This document shows, in pieces, positions 1 through 9,284 of a stretch of 64,000 nt of DNA. The position numbers and the translations under genes are program-made. The notes beneath the pieces are model-generated. The model saw only the letters and a list, made by a program, of their open reading frames with translations, made no database searches and had not been told where the DNA came from. Position 1 is the stretch's first letter. The number at the start of each line of letters is the position of its first letter. Source of the DNA: an uncultured Cohaesibacter sp. (GTDB taxonomy: Bacteria; Pseudomonadota; Alphaproteobacteria; Rhizobiales; Cohaesibacteraceae); contig NZ_OY762905.1 of the NCBI RefSeq assembly GCF_963666525.1, positions 2,462,001 through 2,526,000 on the forward strand, read 5' to 3'.

Positions 1-4
1 TGCC

Positions 5-670
5 CTAGATGCTACGGTCGAGACCTTCGCTATCAGAGGCCCCACTGCCCTGCCCGCCTGTGTCGCCAGCTGCCTGTGGGGCGATTTTCGGGCCACCCTT
101 GGCAACCCCTACCATCGCAGGGCGCAGTACGCGGGTGCCGATGACATAGCCAGCCTGCATGACCTGAATCACCGTGTTGTTCGGAACATTCGGGTTGGGC
201 ACTTCAAACATTGCCTGATGATAGTTCGGGTCGAATTTCTCACCTTCCGGGTCGAGCTTCTTGACGCCATGCTTCTCCAGCGTCTTGAGCATTTCCCGTT
301 CGGTCATCTCGGTGCCTTCGAGCAGTGCCTTCAGAGTTCCGTCCGCTGAGGTCTTTTCCTCGTCCGGGATCACTTCAAGCCCACGGCGCAGGTTGTCGGC
401 GACTGCCAGCATGTCGCGGGCGAAGCTGGCAACGGAATACTGCTTGGCGTCGCTGATTTCCTTTTCTGTGCGACGACGCAGGTTTTCCATCTCGGCAATG
501 GTGCGCAGCAGATGGTCCTTCATTTCGGACGCTTCTTTTTCCATTTCGGCGATGCGAAGCTCTGCTGCCTCCAGCGGATTGAGATAAGGCTCCTCTTGGG
601 AAACCTCTTCAGCCGGAGCCTCGGCAAGCGGGTCTACGACAGCTTCGGAGTTACGGGTTTCGTCAGACAT
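5..670 (-). CDS. grpE: Nucleotide exchange factor GrpE
   Basis: GrpE releases ADP from DnaK in the cytosolic DnaK-DnaJ chaperone cycle. The 221-residue product has an acidic N-terminus (about 1-35), a helical coiled-coil with [12 protein letters not shown] at 56-67, and the C-terminal beta-domain with FDPNYHQAM at 146-154 and [11 protein letters not shown] near 182-192, all diagnostic of GrpE. Length is normal for alphaproteobacteria. A Gly/Ser-rich tail follows the folded domain. It lies 157 bp downstream of hrcA on the same strand, the usual hrcA-grpE order, so it is probably heat-shock controlled, perhaps also from its own promoter in that gap. Confidence 0.97.
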   Translation of the reverse strand: MSDETRNSEAVVDPLAEAPAEEVSQEEPYLNPLEAAELRIAEMEKEASEMKDHLLRTIAEMENLRRRTEKEISDAKQYSVASFARDMLAVADNLRRGLEVIPDEEKTSADGTLKALLEGTEMTEREMLKTLEKHGVKKLDPEGEKFDPNYHQAMFEVPNPNVPNNTVIQVMQAGYVIGTRVLRPAMVGVAKGGPKIAPQAAGDTGGQGSGASDSEGLDRSI

Positions 671-745
671 TTATCAGCCTCTATTTTGCTTGGTTGCCCA
701 TCAATCACTATGAGCGGTATCGGTGCGAGCCATAAGGTTGCCCCG

Positions 746-774
746 GATATCGAGCTTTCTGACAAAAAAATCAA
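746..774 (-). promoter_or_regulatory. Possible grpE promoter
   Basis: On the minus strand TTGATT (769-774) and GATATC (746-751) are separated by 17 bp. The sequence just before is CCCTTGAT, which also resembles the -35 box of heat-shock sigma (RpoH) promoters. It lies in the hrcA-grpE gap, about 75 bp upstream of the grpE start. Assigned by eye only; which sigma factor reads it is unknown. Confidence 0.3.
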
Positions 775-827
775 GGGCTCTGCGGGAAAGAGTTGGATAA
801 AGCCCCATTATTGGCCCGATTGTGTCA

Positions 828-1940
828 TCACTCGTTGGTTTCAAACCGCCTTGCCGGATCCGACAGCATGCTGCTGAGCACGCGCGCCGTGTAATCGACC
901 ATCGGCACGATGCGGGCATAGTTGAGCCGCGTCGGTCCGATGATGCCGAGCACGCCGACGATCTTCTGGTTGGCATCCCGATAGGGCGAGACGATGACCG
1001 ATGAACCGGACAGGGAAAACAGCTGGTTCTCCGAGCCGATATAGATGCGTACGCCGTCGCCCTTTTCGGCGAGTTCAAGCAGCTGGATGAAATCCTTCTT
1101 GGACTCCAGATCATCAAACAGATGCCGGATGCGCTCCAGATCTTCCTGGGCGCTGACGTTTTCCAGAAGCTTCGACCGGCCACGGATGATCAGACTCTGC
1201 GGATGATCGGCACTGGCCCCGGCCCATGTCGCCACGCCCGATTCCACCAGCTTGGCGGTGAGGTCGTCAAGTTCGGCCTGCAGCTCACCGCGATGGGCCT
1301 CGATTTCGCGCTGGGCTTCCGACAGGGTCTTGCCGCGGATATGGGCATTGAGAAAATTGCTTGCCTCGGTGAGCGCCGAGGCCGGAAGGCCCTTGGGCAG
1401 GGTCATCAGACGGTTCTCGACCTTGTCATCCTCATCGACGAGGACCACCAGCGCCTTGGTCGCTTCCAGCCGCACAAACTCCACATGCTTGAGGCGCTGG
1501 TCCTGCTTGTTGGCCAGCACCAGTCCCGCCCCGGACGAAAGGCCGGACAGCATCTGGCTGGCCTTGGTCAACAGGGTTTCAAAGCCCGCATCGGGTTGAT
1601 GGGAGGCAACCATCTGGCGCTTGATGGTATTGCGCTCGTCGTTGGAAAGATCGCCGAACTCCATCATGGCGTCCACGAAGAAGCGCAGGCCCATTTCCGT
1701 CGGCAACCGCCCGGCGCTGGTATGCGGCGAATAGATCAGCCCCAGCTGCTCCAGATCCGACATCACGTTGCGCACCGAAGCAGGAGATAGCGAAATCGGC
1801 AGGGCGCGGGAGATGTTCCGCGATCCGACCGGATCACCAGTGGACAGATAGGATTCCACGATGTGACGGAAAATGTCCCTCACCCGGTCATCCATTCCGA
1901 TCAATGGCGGAATCTGATTGAGACGATCACGTTCAAACAT
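828..1940 (-). CDS. hrcA: Heat-inducible transcription repressor HrcA
   Basis: HrcA represses chaperone genes by binding CIRCE operators and needs GroEL for folding. The 370-residue protein has the N-terminal winged helix-turn-helix (about 18-78), the family motif SPHTSAGRLPT at 71-81, a central inserted domain, and a C-terminal GAF-like domain with VLGIIGPTRLNYARIVPMVDY-type sequence. Length is typical. It is followed by grpE on the same strand and is divergent from rph. No CIRCE element is visible upstream, so it probably acts on groESL elsewhere rather than on itself. Confidence 0.97.
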   Translation of the reverse strand: MFERDRLNQIPPLIGMDDRVRDIFRHIVESYLSTGDPVGSRNISRALPISLSPASVRNVMSDLEQLGLIYSPHTSAGRLPTEMGLRFFVDAMMEFGDLSNDERNTIKRQMVASHQPDAGFETLLTKASQMLSGLSSGAGLVLANKQDQRLKHVEFVRLEATKALVVLVDEDDKVENRLMTLPKGLPASALTEASNFLNAHIRGKTLSEAQREIEAHRGELQAELDDLTAKLVESGVATWAGASADHPQSLIIRGRSKLLENVSAQEDLERIRHLFDDLESKKDFIQLLELAEKGDGVRIYIGSENQLFSLSGSSVIVSPYRDANQKIVGVLGIIGPTRLNYARIVPMVDYTARVLSSMLSDPARRFETNE

Positions 1941-2011
1941 GTCACTACCCGTATCAAGGCCGTCCGGTTCACAAGGCGAACAGGATAGGGCCGCTGCATC
2001 AAGACTGGCTA

Positions 2012-2041
2012 TTTATGCCCCAAAAGCAGGAAAAGCTGCAA
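2012..2041 (-). promoter_or_regulatory. Possible hrcA promoter
   Basis: On the minus strand TTGCAG (2036-2041) and CATAAA (2012-2017) are 18 bp apart, about 70 bp upstream of the hrcA start. The -35 is preceded by GC, giving CTTGCAG, so an RpoH-type reading is possible too. Weak consensus, by eye. Confidence 0.28.
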
Positions 2042-2235
2042 GCGCCCCTTGTCACTTGCCTCTCCCGCTTTTAAGAAGCCTTAGGAAACGCCACAAGGGC
2101 GCTCGTATCAGCTGATTCTTTCCCATACTTGAAAGTATATAAGGGCGGAATCCTGCAGGAAAAGCTGTTTATCGCAGCAGATGACCTGAGCGCCAGACAA
2201 TTTTTAATCTCATGAAAGCAAGGCAGGAGAGCATC

Positions 2236-2961
2236 ATGCGCCCTTCCAAACGGAATCCCGACCAGAAACGCGTCGTCACCATGACCCGCAATGTCTCAAA
2301 ACACGCGGAGGGCTCTTGCCTGATCAAATGCGGCGACACCCATGTGTTGTGCATCGCCAGCCTTGAAGAACGCATTCCGCCCTGGCTGCGTGGTCAGAAC
2401 CGCGGCTGGGTGACGGCGGAATATGGCATGTTGCCCCGCGCTACCGGCGACCGTATGCGCCGCGAGGCCAGCGCTGGCAAGCAGTCCGGCCGCACTCAGG
2501 AAATCCAGCGTCTGATCGGCCGCTCGCTGCGCGCTGTTGTCGATCTGGAAGCCCTCGGCGAGCGTCAGATCACCGTTGACTGCGACGTGTTGCAGGCTGA
2601 CGGCGGCACCCGCACCGCCTCCATCACCGGCGCCTGGGTGGCGCTCAACGACTGCATCGAATGGATGCGTGCTCGCGGCATGATTGCGGCTGACGCCAAG
2701 GTCATCAAGGATCAGGTCGCCGCCATTTCCTGCGGCATCTACAATGGCACTCCGGTGCTCGACCTTGACTATCTGGAAGATTCCGATGCAGAAACCGATT
2801 CCAACTTTGTCATGACCGGCAAGGGCGGCATCGTTGAAATTCAGGGCACCGCCGAAGGCGAACCATTCTCCGAAGAGGAATTCGCCAAGTTGATGGCGCT
2901 TGCCAAGAAGGGCATCGGCGAACTGGTTGTCCAGCAGCTTGAAGCCCAGCCCCAGGAATAG
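2236..2961 (+). CDS. rph: Ribonuclease PH
   Basis: RNase PH is a phosphorolytic 3'-5' exoribonuclease that trims tRNA and other RNA 3' ends. The 241-residue product carries [10 protein letters not shown] (61-70) and [14 protein letters not shown] (120-133), hallmark motifs of the family, and ends at the usual length. The ATG at 2236 gives the family N-terminus MRPSKRN and is preceded by an AGGCAGGAG Shine-Dalgarno; an in-frame ATG 24 bp upstream is less likely. It leads the rph-rdgB-hemW operon, with 31 bp to rdgB, and is divergent from hrcA. Confidence 0.97.
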   Translation: MRPSKRNPDQKRVVTMTRNVSKHAEGSCLIKCGDTHVLCIASLEERIPPWLRGQNRGWVTAEYGMLPRATGDRMRREASAGKQSGRTQEIQRLIGRSLRAVVDLEALGERQITVDCDVLQADGGTRTASITGAWVALNDCIEWMRARGMIAADAKVIKDQVAAISCGIYNGTPVLDLDYLEDSDAETDSNFVMTGKGGIVEIQGTAEGEPFSEEEFAKLMALAKKGIGELVVQQLEAQPQE

Positions 2962-2992
2962 CCTTCAAGAATAGCCTCAGGAGTAAAGCCGC

Positions 2993-3634
2993 ATGGCGAA
3001 CAAACTGACCGCAGACACCCCTCTGGTGGTGGCCAGCCACAACAAGGGCAAGATCCGCGAAATCAAGGATCTGCTTGGTCATTATGGCCTCAGTATCAAG
3101 ACCGCAACCGAGCTGGAGCTTGACGAGCCGGAAGAAACCGGTTTGACCTTCGAGGCCAATGCGGAACTGAAGGCAATGGCGGCGGCCAAGGCAACGGGCC
3201 TGCCGGCGCTTGCCGACGATTCCGGCTTTGCGGTCGATGCGCTGGATGGTGATCCGGGTATCTATTCCGCCCGATGGGCCGGGCCGGACCGCGACTTTGC
3301 GCAGGCCATGCGCAATGTCGAGGAAAAGCTGCAGGCGCTAGGAGCTACCACGCCGGAAAAACGCGGCTGTCGCTTTGTCGCCGTTCTCTGCCTTGCCTGG
3401 CCGGATGGGGAAACCCAGTTCTTCCGCGGCGAAGTGGAAGGACTGGCCGTCTGGCCACCGCGCGGTGAGAAGGGCTTCGGCTACGATCCGATGTTCCAGC
3501 CGGAAGGACATTCCATCACCTTCGGCGAAATGGAACCGACCCAGAAACACGGCTGGAAGCCGGGCGATCAGACGGCCCTGTCCCATCGCTCCCGCGCCTT
3601 CAAGCTGTTTGCCGATGCGTGCCTTGAAGGGTAA
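2993..3634 (+). CDS. rdgB: dITP/XTP pyrophosphatase (RdgB/HAM1)
   Basis: RdgB hydrolyses non-canonical purine nucleoside triphosphates (ITP, dITP, XTP) to monophosphates, keeping them out of DNA and RNA. The 213-residue protein has the N-terminal substrate loop SHNKGK (15-20), ADDSGF (74-79) with the metal/catalytic acidic residues, GFGYDPMF and the C-terminal SHRSRAF motif. Length matches the family. An AGGAG site precedes the start. It sits between rph and hemW, a common alphaproteobacterial operon, with only 6 bp to hemW. Confidence 0.97.
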   Translation: MANKLTADTPLVVASHNKGKIREIKDLLGHYGLSIKTATELELDEPEETGLTFEANAELKAMAAAKATGLPALADDSGFAVDALDGDPGIYSARWAGPDRDFAQAMRNVEEKLQALGATTPEKRGCRFVAVLCLAWPDGETQFFRGEVEGLAVWPPRGEKGFGYDPMFQPEGHSITFGEMEPTQKHGWKPGDQTALSHRSRAFKLFADACLEG

Positions 3635-3640
3635 CCGCCC

Positions 3641-4855
3641 ATGGTGACAGGTGAGCTCATGCACCCTGACTATCAACATCTTGCAAAGCCGGGACCAGAC
3701 AATCCCGGCTTTGGCATTTATTTGCACTGGCCTTTTTGCAAGGCCAAATGCCCCTATTGCGATTTCAACTCCCATGTGCGCCATCAGCCGGTTGATCAGG
3801 ATCGTTTTGCCTCCGCAATGATCTCCGAGCTTGAGCTCTATGCATCACGGCTGAAGGGCGCAGGGCGAAGCGCGCCAGTGACATCGGTGTTCTTTGGCGG
3901 CGGCACACCTTCGCTGATGCAGCCAGCCATCGTCGGCCGCCTGCTTGATGCCATCGCGGATTTGTGGACCGTGGCGCCGGACGCGGAGATCACGCTGGAA
4001 GCCAACCCCACCTCGGTGGAAGCGGAGCATTTCAAGGGCTATGCCAGCGCCGGGGTCAATCGTGTCTCGCTCGGCGTGCAGTCGCTCTATGATGACCAGC
4101 TGCGGTTTCTGGGCCGGATGCACAGCGCCGAGGAAGCGAAAGCGGCCATCAAACTGGCGCAGCAGCATTTTGCCCGCATGTCATTTGATCTCATCTATGC
4201 CCGACCCCACCAGACTCCTGAGGCCTGGGCGAAGGAACTGGATGAGGCCATAGCGCTGGCCGCCGATCACCTGTCGCTCTATCAGCTGACCATCGAGCAG
4301 GACACCCCCTTCTTTGCGCTCTATCGCAACGGCAAGTTCGAGCTGCCGGATGAAGACACCTCCGTGGCGCTTTACGAGATGACCCACGAGCGGCTCGCCA
4401 TGCACGGATTGCCAAATTACGAAATCTCCAACCATGCCCGGCCGGGCTATGAATCCCGTCACAACCTGACCTACTGGCGCTATGGCGACTATGTCGGCGT
4501 CGGGGCGGGTGCCCATGGACGGCTGCAGCTGGCCAACGGCAGGCTGGCAACCAGCAATGAGCGCCATCCGGAAAGCTGGCTGAAGCGCGTAGAGCAGCAG
4601 GGAACCGGCTCCATCGAGGAAGAGATCCTGACCCTCGAAGAGCAGAGCGACGAGTTCCTCATCATGGGTCTGCGCGTGCGGGAGGGCATTTCTCTTGGCC
4701 GCTACGAAAAGTTGGCCGGACGCAGGCTGAGCGACAAGCGCATCGATGGGTTGATCGAGGAGGGACTTCTGTTGCGTGAGGGCGACCGTATCCGCGCCAC
4801 CCGTGCCGGCTTTCTCGTACTCAATGCGCTGGTCGCCGATCTGGCCAGTGGCTAG
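3641..4855 (+). CDS. hemW: Radical SAM heme chaperone HemW
   Basis: HemW is a radical-SAM-family protein that binds heme and is thought to deliver it to membrane cytochromes; it is related to HemN but is not itself a coproporphyrinogen oxidase. The cluster motif C33-x3-C37-x2-C40 (CKAKCPYC) followed by DFNSH is the HemW form, and GVNRVSLGVQS and the C-terminal HemN_C region are present. It reads 404 residues from ATG 3641. A second ATG at 3659, with AGGTGAG just upstream, is an equally good start. Last gene of rph-rdgB-hemW; ends at a bidirectional terminator. Confidence 0.93.
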   Translation: MVTGELMHPDYQHLAKPGPDNPGFGIYLHWPFCKAKCPYCDFNSHVRHQPVDQDRFASAMISELELYASRLKGAGRSAPVTSVFFGGGTPSLMQPAIVGRLLDAIADLWTVAPDAEITLEANPTSVEAEHFKGYASAGVNRVSLGVQSLYDDQLRFLGRMHSAEEAKAAIKLAQQHFARMSFDLIYARPHQTPEAWAKELDEAIALAADHLSLYQLTIEQDTPFFALYRNGKFELPDEDTSVALYEMTHERLAMHGLPNYEISNHARPGYESRHNLTYWRYGDYVGVGAGAHGRLQLANGRLATSNERHPESWLKRVEQQGTGSIEEEILTLEEQSDEFLIMGLRVREGISLGRYEKLAGRRLSDKRIDGLIEEGLLLREGDRIRATRAGFLVLNALVADLASG

Positions 4856-4882
4856 CGCGCCTCACCAGAAAAACAGGCAATA

Positions 4883-4909
4883 AAAAAGGGAGCCTCGGGC
4901 TCCCTTTTT
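4883..4909. terminator. Bidirectional terminator between hemW and the LpoA-like gene
   Basis: Stem GGGAGCC (4888-4894) / GGCTCCC (4898-4904), 3-nt loop, flanked by AAAAA on the left and TTTTT on the right. It lies between two convergent genes and can serve both strands. Confidence 0.85.
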
Positions 4910-4927
4910 CTTGACCGGTTGAAGGTC

Positions 4928-6160
4928 CTATTTCGGCAGGCCTGCGGCCGACATCGGCGCATCGCTGACAATGCTGGACGAGCCCTTGGAGATCTGCATG
5001 ATGGCAAGGCTGCGCTGGGATGTGCCATCCCGGCGGAAGCGGAAGAAGCCGTCACCAAAGCCGATGAAGCCGTTTGGATCCGTCAGGGTGTCGGCAGCAA
5101 AGCGCCGTTCTCCAGCCTGTGCAACAAGGGCAGCGGCCAGAATCACGCTGTCATAGGCCAGCGAGGCAACACGCGGGGGCTCGGAGCCAAACTGGGCGGC
5201 ATAGCGCCGGGCAAAGCTGTCAAAGCCGATGGTGCGGCCGTCAAGATTGCGAAGCACCCGCGGCGGAGCCGGATACCAAGCGCCGTCCAGCATCGGTTCA
5301 CGCGTGATCGTCGGCTGGTCCCACTGGCCGGTACCAAGGAAGGTGACGGACTTGTTGCGCACGCCCTGTCCGGCAAGGAGCTGGGCTGCGGAGACCGCTG
5401 CGGCTGCTTCCGGAACGAAGACGGCATCGATCTGGTCCTTGAGCTTGGCGATCTGCTCGGCAGCATTCTGCAGGCCGAACGGGTCAGGCTGGTTGCCGGA
5501 CTTGTAATTCTCGATGGTCATGACGCGCACGCCGTAACGGGCTGCATTCTGACGCAGGGCCGCCTCGACGATATTGCCATATGGCGTCTGCGGCACGATC
5601 GCGGCAATGCTGCGCTTGCCCTGCGAAGCTGCATAGGAAATGATCCGCTCGACATCATTCTCTGGTGAGAAGTTGATGAGATAGACGCCTTGGGCAGCAG
5701 CGCCGGTATCGGTCGTGAAGGCGATCATCGGCACACCGGCCGGTTTCAGCACCATGCCTGCCCGCTTGACCGCATCGGAGCGCAACGGCCCGATAACAAG
5801 CTGGGCGCCTTCGGCAAGCGCCTTGCTGGCCTGCTGCGAGGCTTCACTGGTGTTCTGGCCAACGTCCTTGACGATGACCTGCAGGTCGGCAGAGCTGTAA
5901 TCCTGCAAGGCCATTGCGGCAGCGTTGCGCAGCGCCTGACCGGACTGGCCAAAGATGCCTTGTGCGGAAATCGGAGCCAACAGCGCAACCCGGACCGAGC
6001 CGGAACCGAGCACTTCGCCCGTGGGTTCGGCAATGGTCAGCGGCTGGCTGGTGCCAGTGCCATAGCCGGGGCCGGACAGGGTGGTCGGATTGCACGCGGC
6101 GAGCAGCGCTGTCACACCAACGACGGTTCCTGAAACAGCATGCTTGACCAAGCTACGCAT
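4928..6160 (-). CDS. LpoA-like penicillin-binding protein activator lipoprotein
   Basis: Predicted outer-membrane or periplasmic lipoprotein of the LpoA/YraM-type, with a periplasmic-binding-protein fold (leucine-binding type). From ATG 6160 the product is 410 residues with a signal peptide and lipobox LLAAC (Cys23), then a type I binding-protein domain (VRVALLAPISAQGIFGQSG, GPLRSDAVK, FVPEAAAAVSA). A longer frame starts at 6226 but the shorter one places the signal peptide at the N-terminus; neither start has a clear Shine-Dalgarno. Enteric LpoA has an additional N-terminal TPR domain that is absent here. It is divergent from rsmI-yraN, the same neighbourhood as E. coli lpoA, which supports the call; PBP activation itself is inferred. 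Confidence 0.8.
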   Translation of the reverse strand: MRSLVKHAVSGTVVGVTALLAACNPTTLSGPGYGTGTSQPLTIAEPTGEVLGSGSVRVALLAPISAQGIFGQSGQALRNAAAMALQDYSSADLQVIVKDVGQNTSEASQQASKALAEGAQLVIGPLRSDAVKRAGMVLKPAGVPMIAFTTDTGAAAQGVYLINFSPENDVERIISYAASQGKRSIAAIVPQTPYGNIVEAALRQNAARYGVRVMTIENYKSGNQPDPFGLQNAAEQIAKLKDQIDAVFVPEAAAAVSAAQLLAGQGVRNKSVTFLGTGQWDQPTITREPMLDGAWYPAPPRVLRNLDGRTIGFDSFARRYAAQFGSEPPRVASLAYDSVILAAALVAQAGERRFAADTLTDPNGFIGFGDGFFRFRRDGTSQRSLAIMQISKGSSSIVSDAPMSAAGLPK

Positions 6161-6604
6161 GTGCGGGCGAACGAGGGGGGACGAGCGAAAAAAACCTATC
6201 AATTTGGCCTCCAAATCAGACCGCATGTCCGTAGTGAGTGCTTTGTGTGTCGTGTCGAAATGGTTGTGGCCTATGGCAGCACATTCGAACAGGCTCGTAA
6301 AGAGCTATCTATGCACGAATGCGTCTCTGTATGATCTCAACACCGACGCACGTTTGTGTTCTTGATTTGTCAGAATTATGGTTCGATAACAAGCAAGTTG
6401 GGGTACAGACACGGAATTGTATGACATTTCAACAAAACTGTGGCCTATTTGTCGCGAAATATCCTGACCATGCACATTGCGCGCAGCGCGGGTCGGGTCT
6501 GCTCCGGGCTTCAGCCCGAGGGCGAGGGCAGGGGGCTGCAAAGGCAAAAGAGGGTCGCCGGGGCTGGGTGATCCGCTTGAAAATCAGGCCACAACGAGGT
6601 GGGA
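6161..6604. other. Divergent intergenic region, LpoA-like gene / rsmI
   Basis: About 440 bp with no convincing gene. It must hold promoters for both divergent genes. A possible plus-strand promoter is TTGATT (6362-6367) and GATAAC (6385-6390) with 17-bp spacing. The stretch near 6200-6470 is noticeably more AT-rich than the flanking genes. Confidence 0.4.
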
Positions 6605-7612
6605 ATGAACGGCATAGACGAAAATGATCCTGACCATGAGCTTGCGGACGATCTGGCCGATGGACCGGAGACGGACGAGATGCCGGGTCTGGACGACGCA
6701 ACCGGACATGGCCGTCGGGATTTCATTCTGCTTGGCAACAAGGCAACGGCACCAGGACTTGCCACGGCGCTCTATATCGTCGCCACACCGATCGGCAATC
6801 TCAAGGACATGACGATCCGGGCGCTGGAGGTGCTGGCCGCCTGCGATCTCATCGCCTGCGAGGATACCCGGGTGTCGCGCAAGCTGCTCACCCATTATGG
6901 CATCCACACCCGCCTCATCACCTATCATGAGCACAATGCCGACAAGCAGCGCCCCTATCTACTCAACGCCCTCGGCGAGGGCAAGTCGGTAGCGCTGATT
7001 TCAGATGCCGGTACACCGCTGCTCTCCGATCCGGGCTACAAGCTGGTCGCCGACATGCTGGCCGAGGGGCACGCCGTGGTGCCGATCCCGGGGGCCTCGG
7101 CGATGCTCTCGGCGCTGGTGGCAGGCGGTCTTCCCACCGACCAGATCCACTTTGCCGGATTCCTGCCGCAGAAGGCCGGAGCCAGAGACCGCAAGCTGGC
7201 CGATCTGGCCGATGTGCCGGGAACCCTCGTTTTCTATGAAAGCCCCCGCCGGCTCGGTGCTGTTCTGCCCGCCATGGCCGCGCTTCTGGGCGAGGGGCGC
7301 GAGGTGGTGGTGGCAAGGGAACTGACCAAGAAGTTCGAGGAGTTTCATCGCGGCACGCTGAGGGAACTAGCCGACCACTATGCCAATGCCGACGCTCCGA
7401 AGGGCGAAGCGGTGATCCTGATCGGCCCCGCCGAGGAGCAGGAGCCGGATGAAGAAGACATCGACGCGATGATCCTTGCCGGTCTCGAGCGCGGGGAGCA
7501 CATCAAGGCCCTGTCCGCCGAGATTGCCCAGAAGGTCGGGGCAAAAAAGAACGAGATCTACAAGCGCGCCCAGGAGCTGAAGGACGAAATGGCCGCAGGC
7601 GACAGGACCTGA
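6605..7612 (+). CDS. rsmI: 16S rRNA (cytidine(1402)-2'-O)-methyltransferase RsmI
   Basis: RsmI 2'-O-methylates C1402 in the 16S rRNA decoding centre with SAM. The 335-residue protein contains ATPIGNLKD (60-68), CEDTRVSRKLL (85-95), SDAGTPLLSDPGY and PIPGASAMLSAL, the tetrapyrrole-methylase-fold motifs of this family. The ATG at 6605 has GAGG five bases upstream; a GTG two codons earlier is possible. The first 50 residues or so are an acidic extension not present in E. coli RsmI (286 residues). yraN starts 4 bp after its stop, so the two are co-transcribed. Confidence 0.95.
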   Translation: MNGIDENDPDHELADDLADGPETDEMPGLDDATGHGRRDFILLGNKATAPGLATALYIVATPIGNLKDMTIRALEVLAACDLIACEDTRVSRKLLTHYGIHTRLITYHEHNADKQRPYLLNALGEGKSVALISDAGTPLLSDPGYKLVADMLAEGHAVVPIPGASAMLSALVAGGLPTDQIHFAGFLPQKAGARDRKLADLADVPGTLVFYESPRRLGAVLPAMAALLGEGREVVVARELTKKFEEFHRGTLRELADHYANADAPKGEAVILIGPAEEQEPDEEDIDAMILAGLERGEHIKALSAEIAQKVGAKKNEIYKRAQELKDEMAAGDRT

Positions 7613-7616
7613 TGCC

Positions 7617-8054
7617 ATGGCAGAGCCGCCCCCAATCGCACATGGCAAGGTCGACAAGACGCCGAACTGGCCGGGCCGAAAAGTCAGGCACCGCAAGGAA
7701 AGTTACGATCGGGGTCTGCGGGTGGAACGGTGGGCAGGCTGGATCATGCGCACCAAGGGGTTTGTTATCCTCAATCGGCGTTACAAGGCCCAAGGCGGCG
7801 AGATCGATCTGGTCTGCCGCAAGGATGGCCTTGTGGTCTTTCTGGAGGTGAAATATCGCGACCGGATGGACGATGCCCTTTATGCCATCACGCCGCGCAA
7901 TCAGGCCCGGATCGTTGCTGCTGCCGGGCACTATATCGCGCAGTTCGAGGACCAGAGCGTCGACAGCTATCGCTTCGACATCATGGCCTTTGCCAAGGGA
8001 GACCACGCAGTGCCGCGCTGGTCCCACATCGAATCCGCCTTCGAAGCCTTCTGA
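7617..8054 (+). CDS. yraN: YraN family (UPF0102) endonuclease-like protein
   Basis: Small nuclease-fold protein of unproven role, possibly in DNA repair or recombination. The 145-residue product has the UPF0102 core: [17 protein letters not shown], then GGEIDLV and FLEVKYR, which fit the PD-(D/E)xK-type D...ExK active site. A basic N-terminal extension of about 28 residues precedes the core. Tightly coupled to rsmI, an arrangement widely conserved in proteobacteria. The function remains unassigned beyond the fold. Confidence 0.9.
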   Translation: MAEPPPIAHGKVDKTPNWPGRKVRHRKESYDRGLRVERWAGWIMRTKGFVILNRRYKAQGGEIDLVCRKDGLVVFLEVKYRDRMDDALYAITPRNQARIVAAAGHYIAQFEDQSVDSYRFDIMAFAKGDHAVPRWSHIESAFEAF

Positions 8055-8138
8055 GTCGATTGTTGCCCGTCTCTACGCATCTTGAAATGTGGCCGCAAAG
8101 CGGACATATAGGGGGAGACATTTTTCTTCCGGACCAAC

Positions 8139-8172
8139 GCTCCGGACCATCCCATCCTTTACAAGCCGGAGC
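8139..8172 (+). promoter_or_regulatory. Hairpin covering the gshB ribosome binding site
   Basis: GCTCCGG (8139-8145) pairs perfectly with CCGGAGC (8166-8172) across a 20-nt loop. The 3' arm contains GGAG (8168-8171), the only Shine-Dalgarno for the gshB ATG at 8180. A second copy of TCCGGACCA (8128-8136 and 8141-8149) offers an alternative partner for the same site. This looks like translational control but is an inference from base pairing. Confidence 0.45.
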
Positions 8173-8179
8173 ATCCGTC

Positions 8180-9133
8180 ATGGCTCAGTCCCGTACGCTC
8201 AAAGTCGCGTTTCAAATGGATCACATCAGAAGCATCAAGATCACGGGGGACTCCACCTTCGCGATGATGCTGGAAGCGCAGAAGCGCGGCCATGAGATCT
8301 TTCACTACACCGTCGATACGATGGCGATGGAAGATGGTGAAGTCTTTGCCACGGTCGAGCCGGTTGAAGTGCGCGACGAAAACGGCAACCACTTCTCCCT
8401 CGGCGAAGGGGTTCGCACAAATCTTGCCGATTTCGATGTCATCCACATGCGCCAGGATCCGCCGTTCGACCTCAACTATATTTCCGCCACCCACATGCTT
8501 GAGCGCATTCATCCCAAGACACTGGTTGTCAACGATCCGGCCAACGTGCGCAACGCACCCGAAAAGATTTTCGTTACCCACTTCCCTGATCTGATGCCGC
8601 CGACCCTCATAACCCGGTCGGAACAGGAACTGCGGGCCTTCAAGGCCAAGCATGGCGAAATCGTCATGAAGCCGCTTTACGGCCATGGGGGTGCAGCGGT
8701 GTTCCGCGTTGGCGAGCATGATCAGAATTTTGGCTCTCTGGTGGCTCTTTTCGGCGAAATTTTCCGCGAGCCATGGGTTGCCCAGAAGTTCCTGCCCGAC
8801 GTCAAGGACGGCGACAAACGGATCCTGCTGGTCGATGGCGAACCTGCTGGTGCCGTCAACCGCATTCCGGCCGATGACGATCTGCGCTCCAACATGGTGC
8901 GTGGCGGGGCTGCGGCCAAGACCGAACTGACCGAACGCGAAAAGGAAATCTGCGCCCGCATCGGACCATCCCTCAAGGAGATGGGCTTCATTCTGGTCGG
9001 TATTGACGTCATCGGTGGCTATCTCACCGAAATCAATGTCACTTCGCCGACGGGCATTCGCTCCATCCAGAAACTGAGCGGCATCGATATCGCTGCCATG
9101 ATCTGGGACAACATCGAGGCCAAACGCGCCTAG
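8180..9133 (+). CDS. gshB: Glutathione synthetase
   Basis: GshB joins gamma-glutamylcysteine and glycine with ATP to make glutathione, in the cytosol. The 317-residue protein has the N-terminal [19 protein letters not shown]-type segment, [21 protein letters not shown] and the ATP-grasp end [11 protein letters not shown], as in proteobacterial GshB. The open frame extends far upstream through the yraN region in another frame, but the ATG at 8180 matches the family N-terminus and follows GGAG. It ends at a terminator and stands 125 bp downstream of yraN, so it may have its own promoter (TTGAAA at 8082 is a weak candidate). Confidence 0.96.
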   Translation: MAQSRTLKVAFQMDHIRSIKITGDSTFAMMLEAQKRGHEIFHYTVDTMAMEDGEVFATVEPVEVRDENGNHFSLGEGVRTNLADFDVIHMRQDPPFDLNYISATHMLERIHPKTLVVNDPANVRNAPEKIFVTHFPDLMPPTLITRSEQELRAFKAKHGEIVMKPLYGHGGAAVFRVGEHDQNFGSLVALFGEIFREPWVAQKFLPDVKDGDKRILLVDGEPAGAVNRIPADDDLRSNMVRGGAAAKTELTEREKEICARIGPSLKEMGFILVGIDVIGGYLTEINVTSPTGIRSIQKLSGIDIAAMIWDNIEAKRA

Positions 9134-9145
9134 GATCCGGTTTTG

Positions 9146-9164
9146 AGGGGCAATCGCCCCTTTT
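9146..9164 (+). terminator. Terminator after gshB
   Basis: AGGGGC (9146-9151) pairs with GCCCCT (9156-9161) over a 4-nt AATC loop, followed by TTTT. It lies 12 bp after the gshB stop. Confidence 0.75.
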
Positions 9165-9284
9165 GACAATGCTTGACCAGTTGCAGGACATATGTGTATC
9201 TACGGGTTCAAGAGACCTTGTAGGACCGCATTTGTCTTGCGCCTGGTGTGACCAGCCAGCCGCTATGCTTTGAATGAGGATAGC

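Noticed and set aside
1941-2235. CIRCE operator expected near hrcA
   Set aside because: No TTAGCACTC-N9-GAGTGCTAA-like repeat is present. The small ATACTT-GA-AAGTAT repeat at 2125-2138 is too short and has another sequence.
7730-8179. N-terminal extension of gshB by 150 codons
   Set aside because: It overlaps yraN in another frame; the family N-terminus and a ribosome site fall at 8180.
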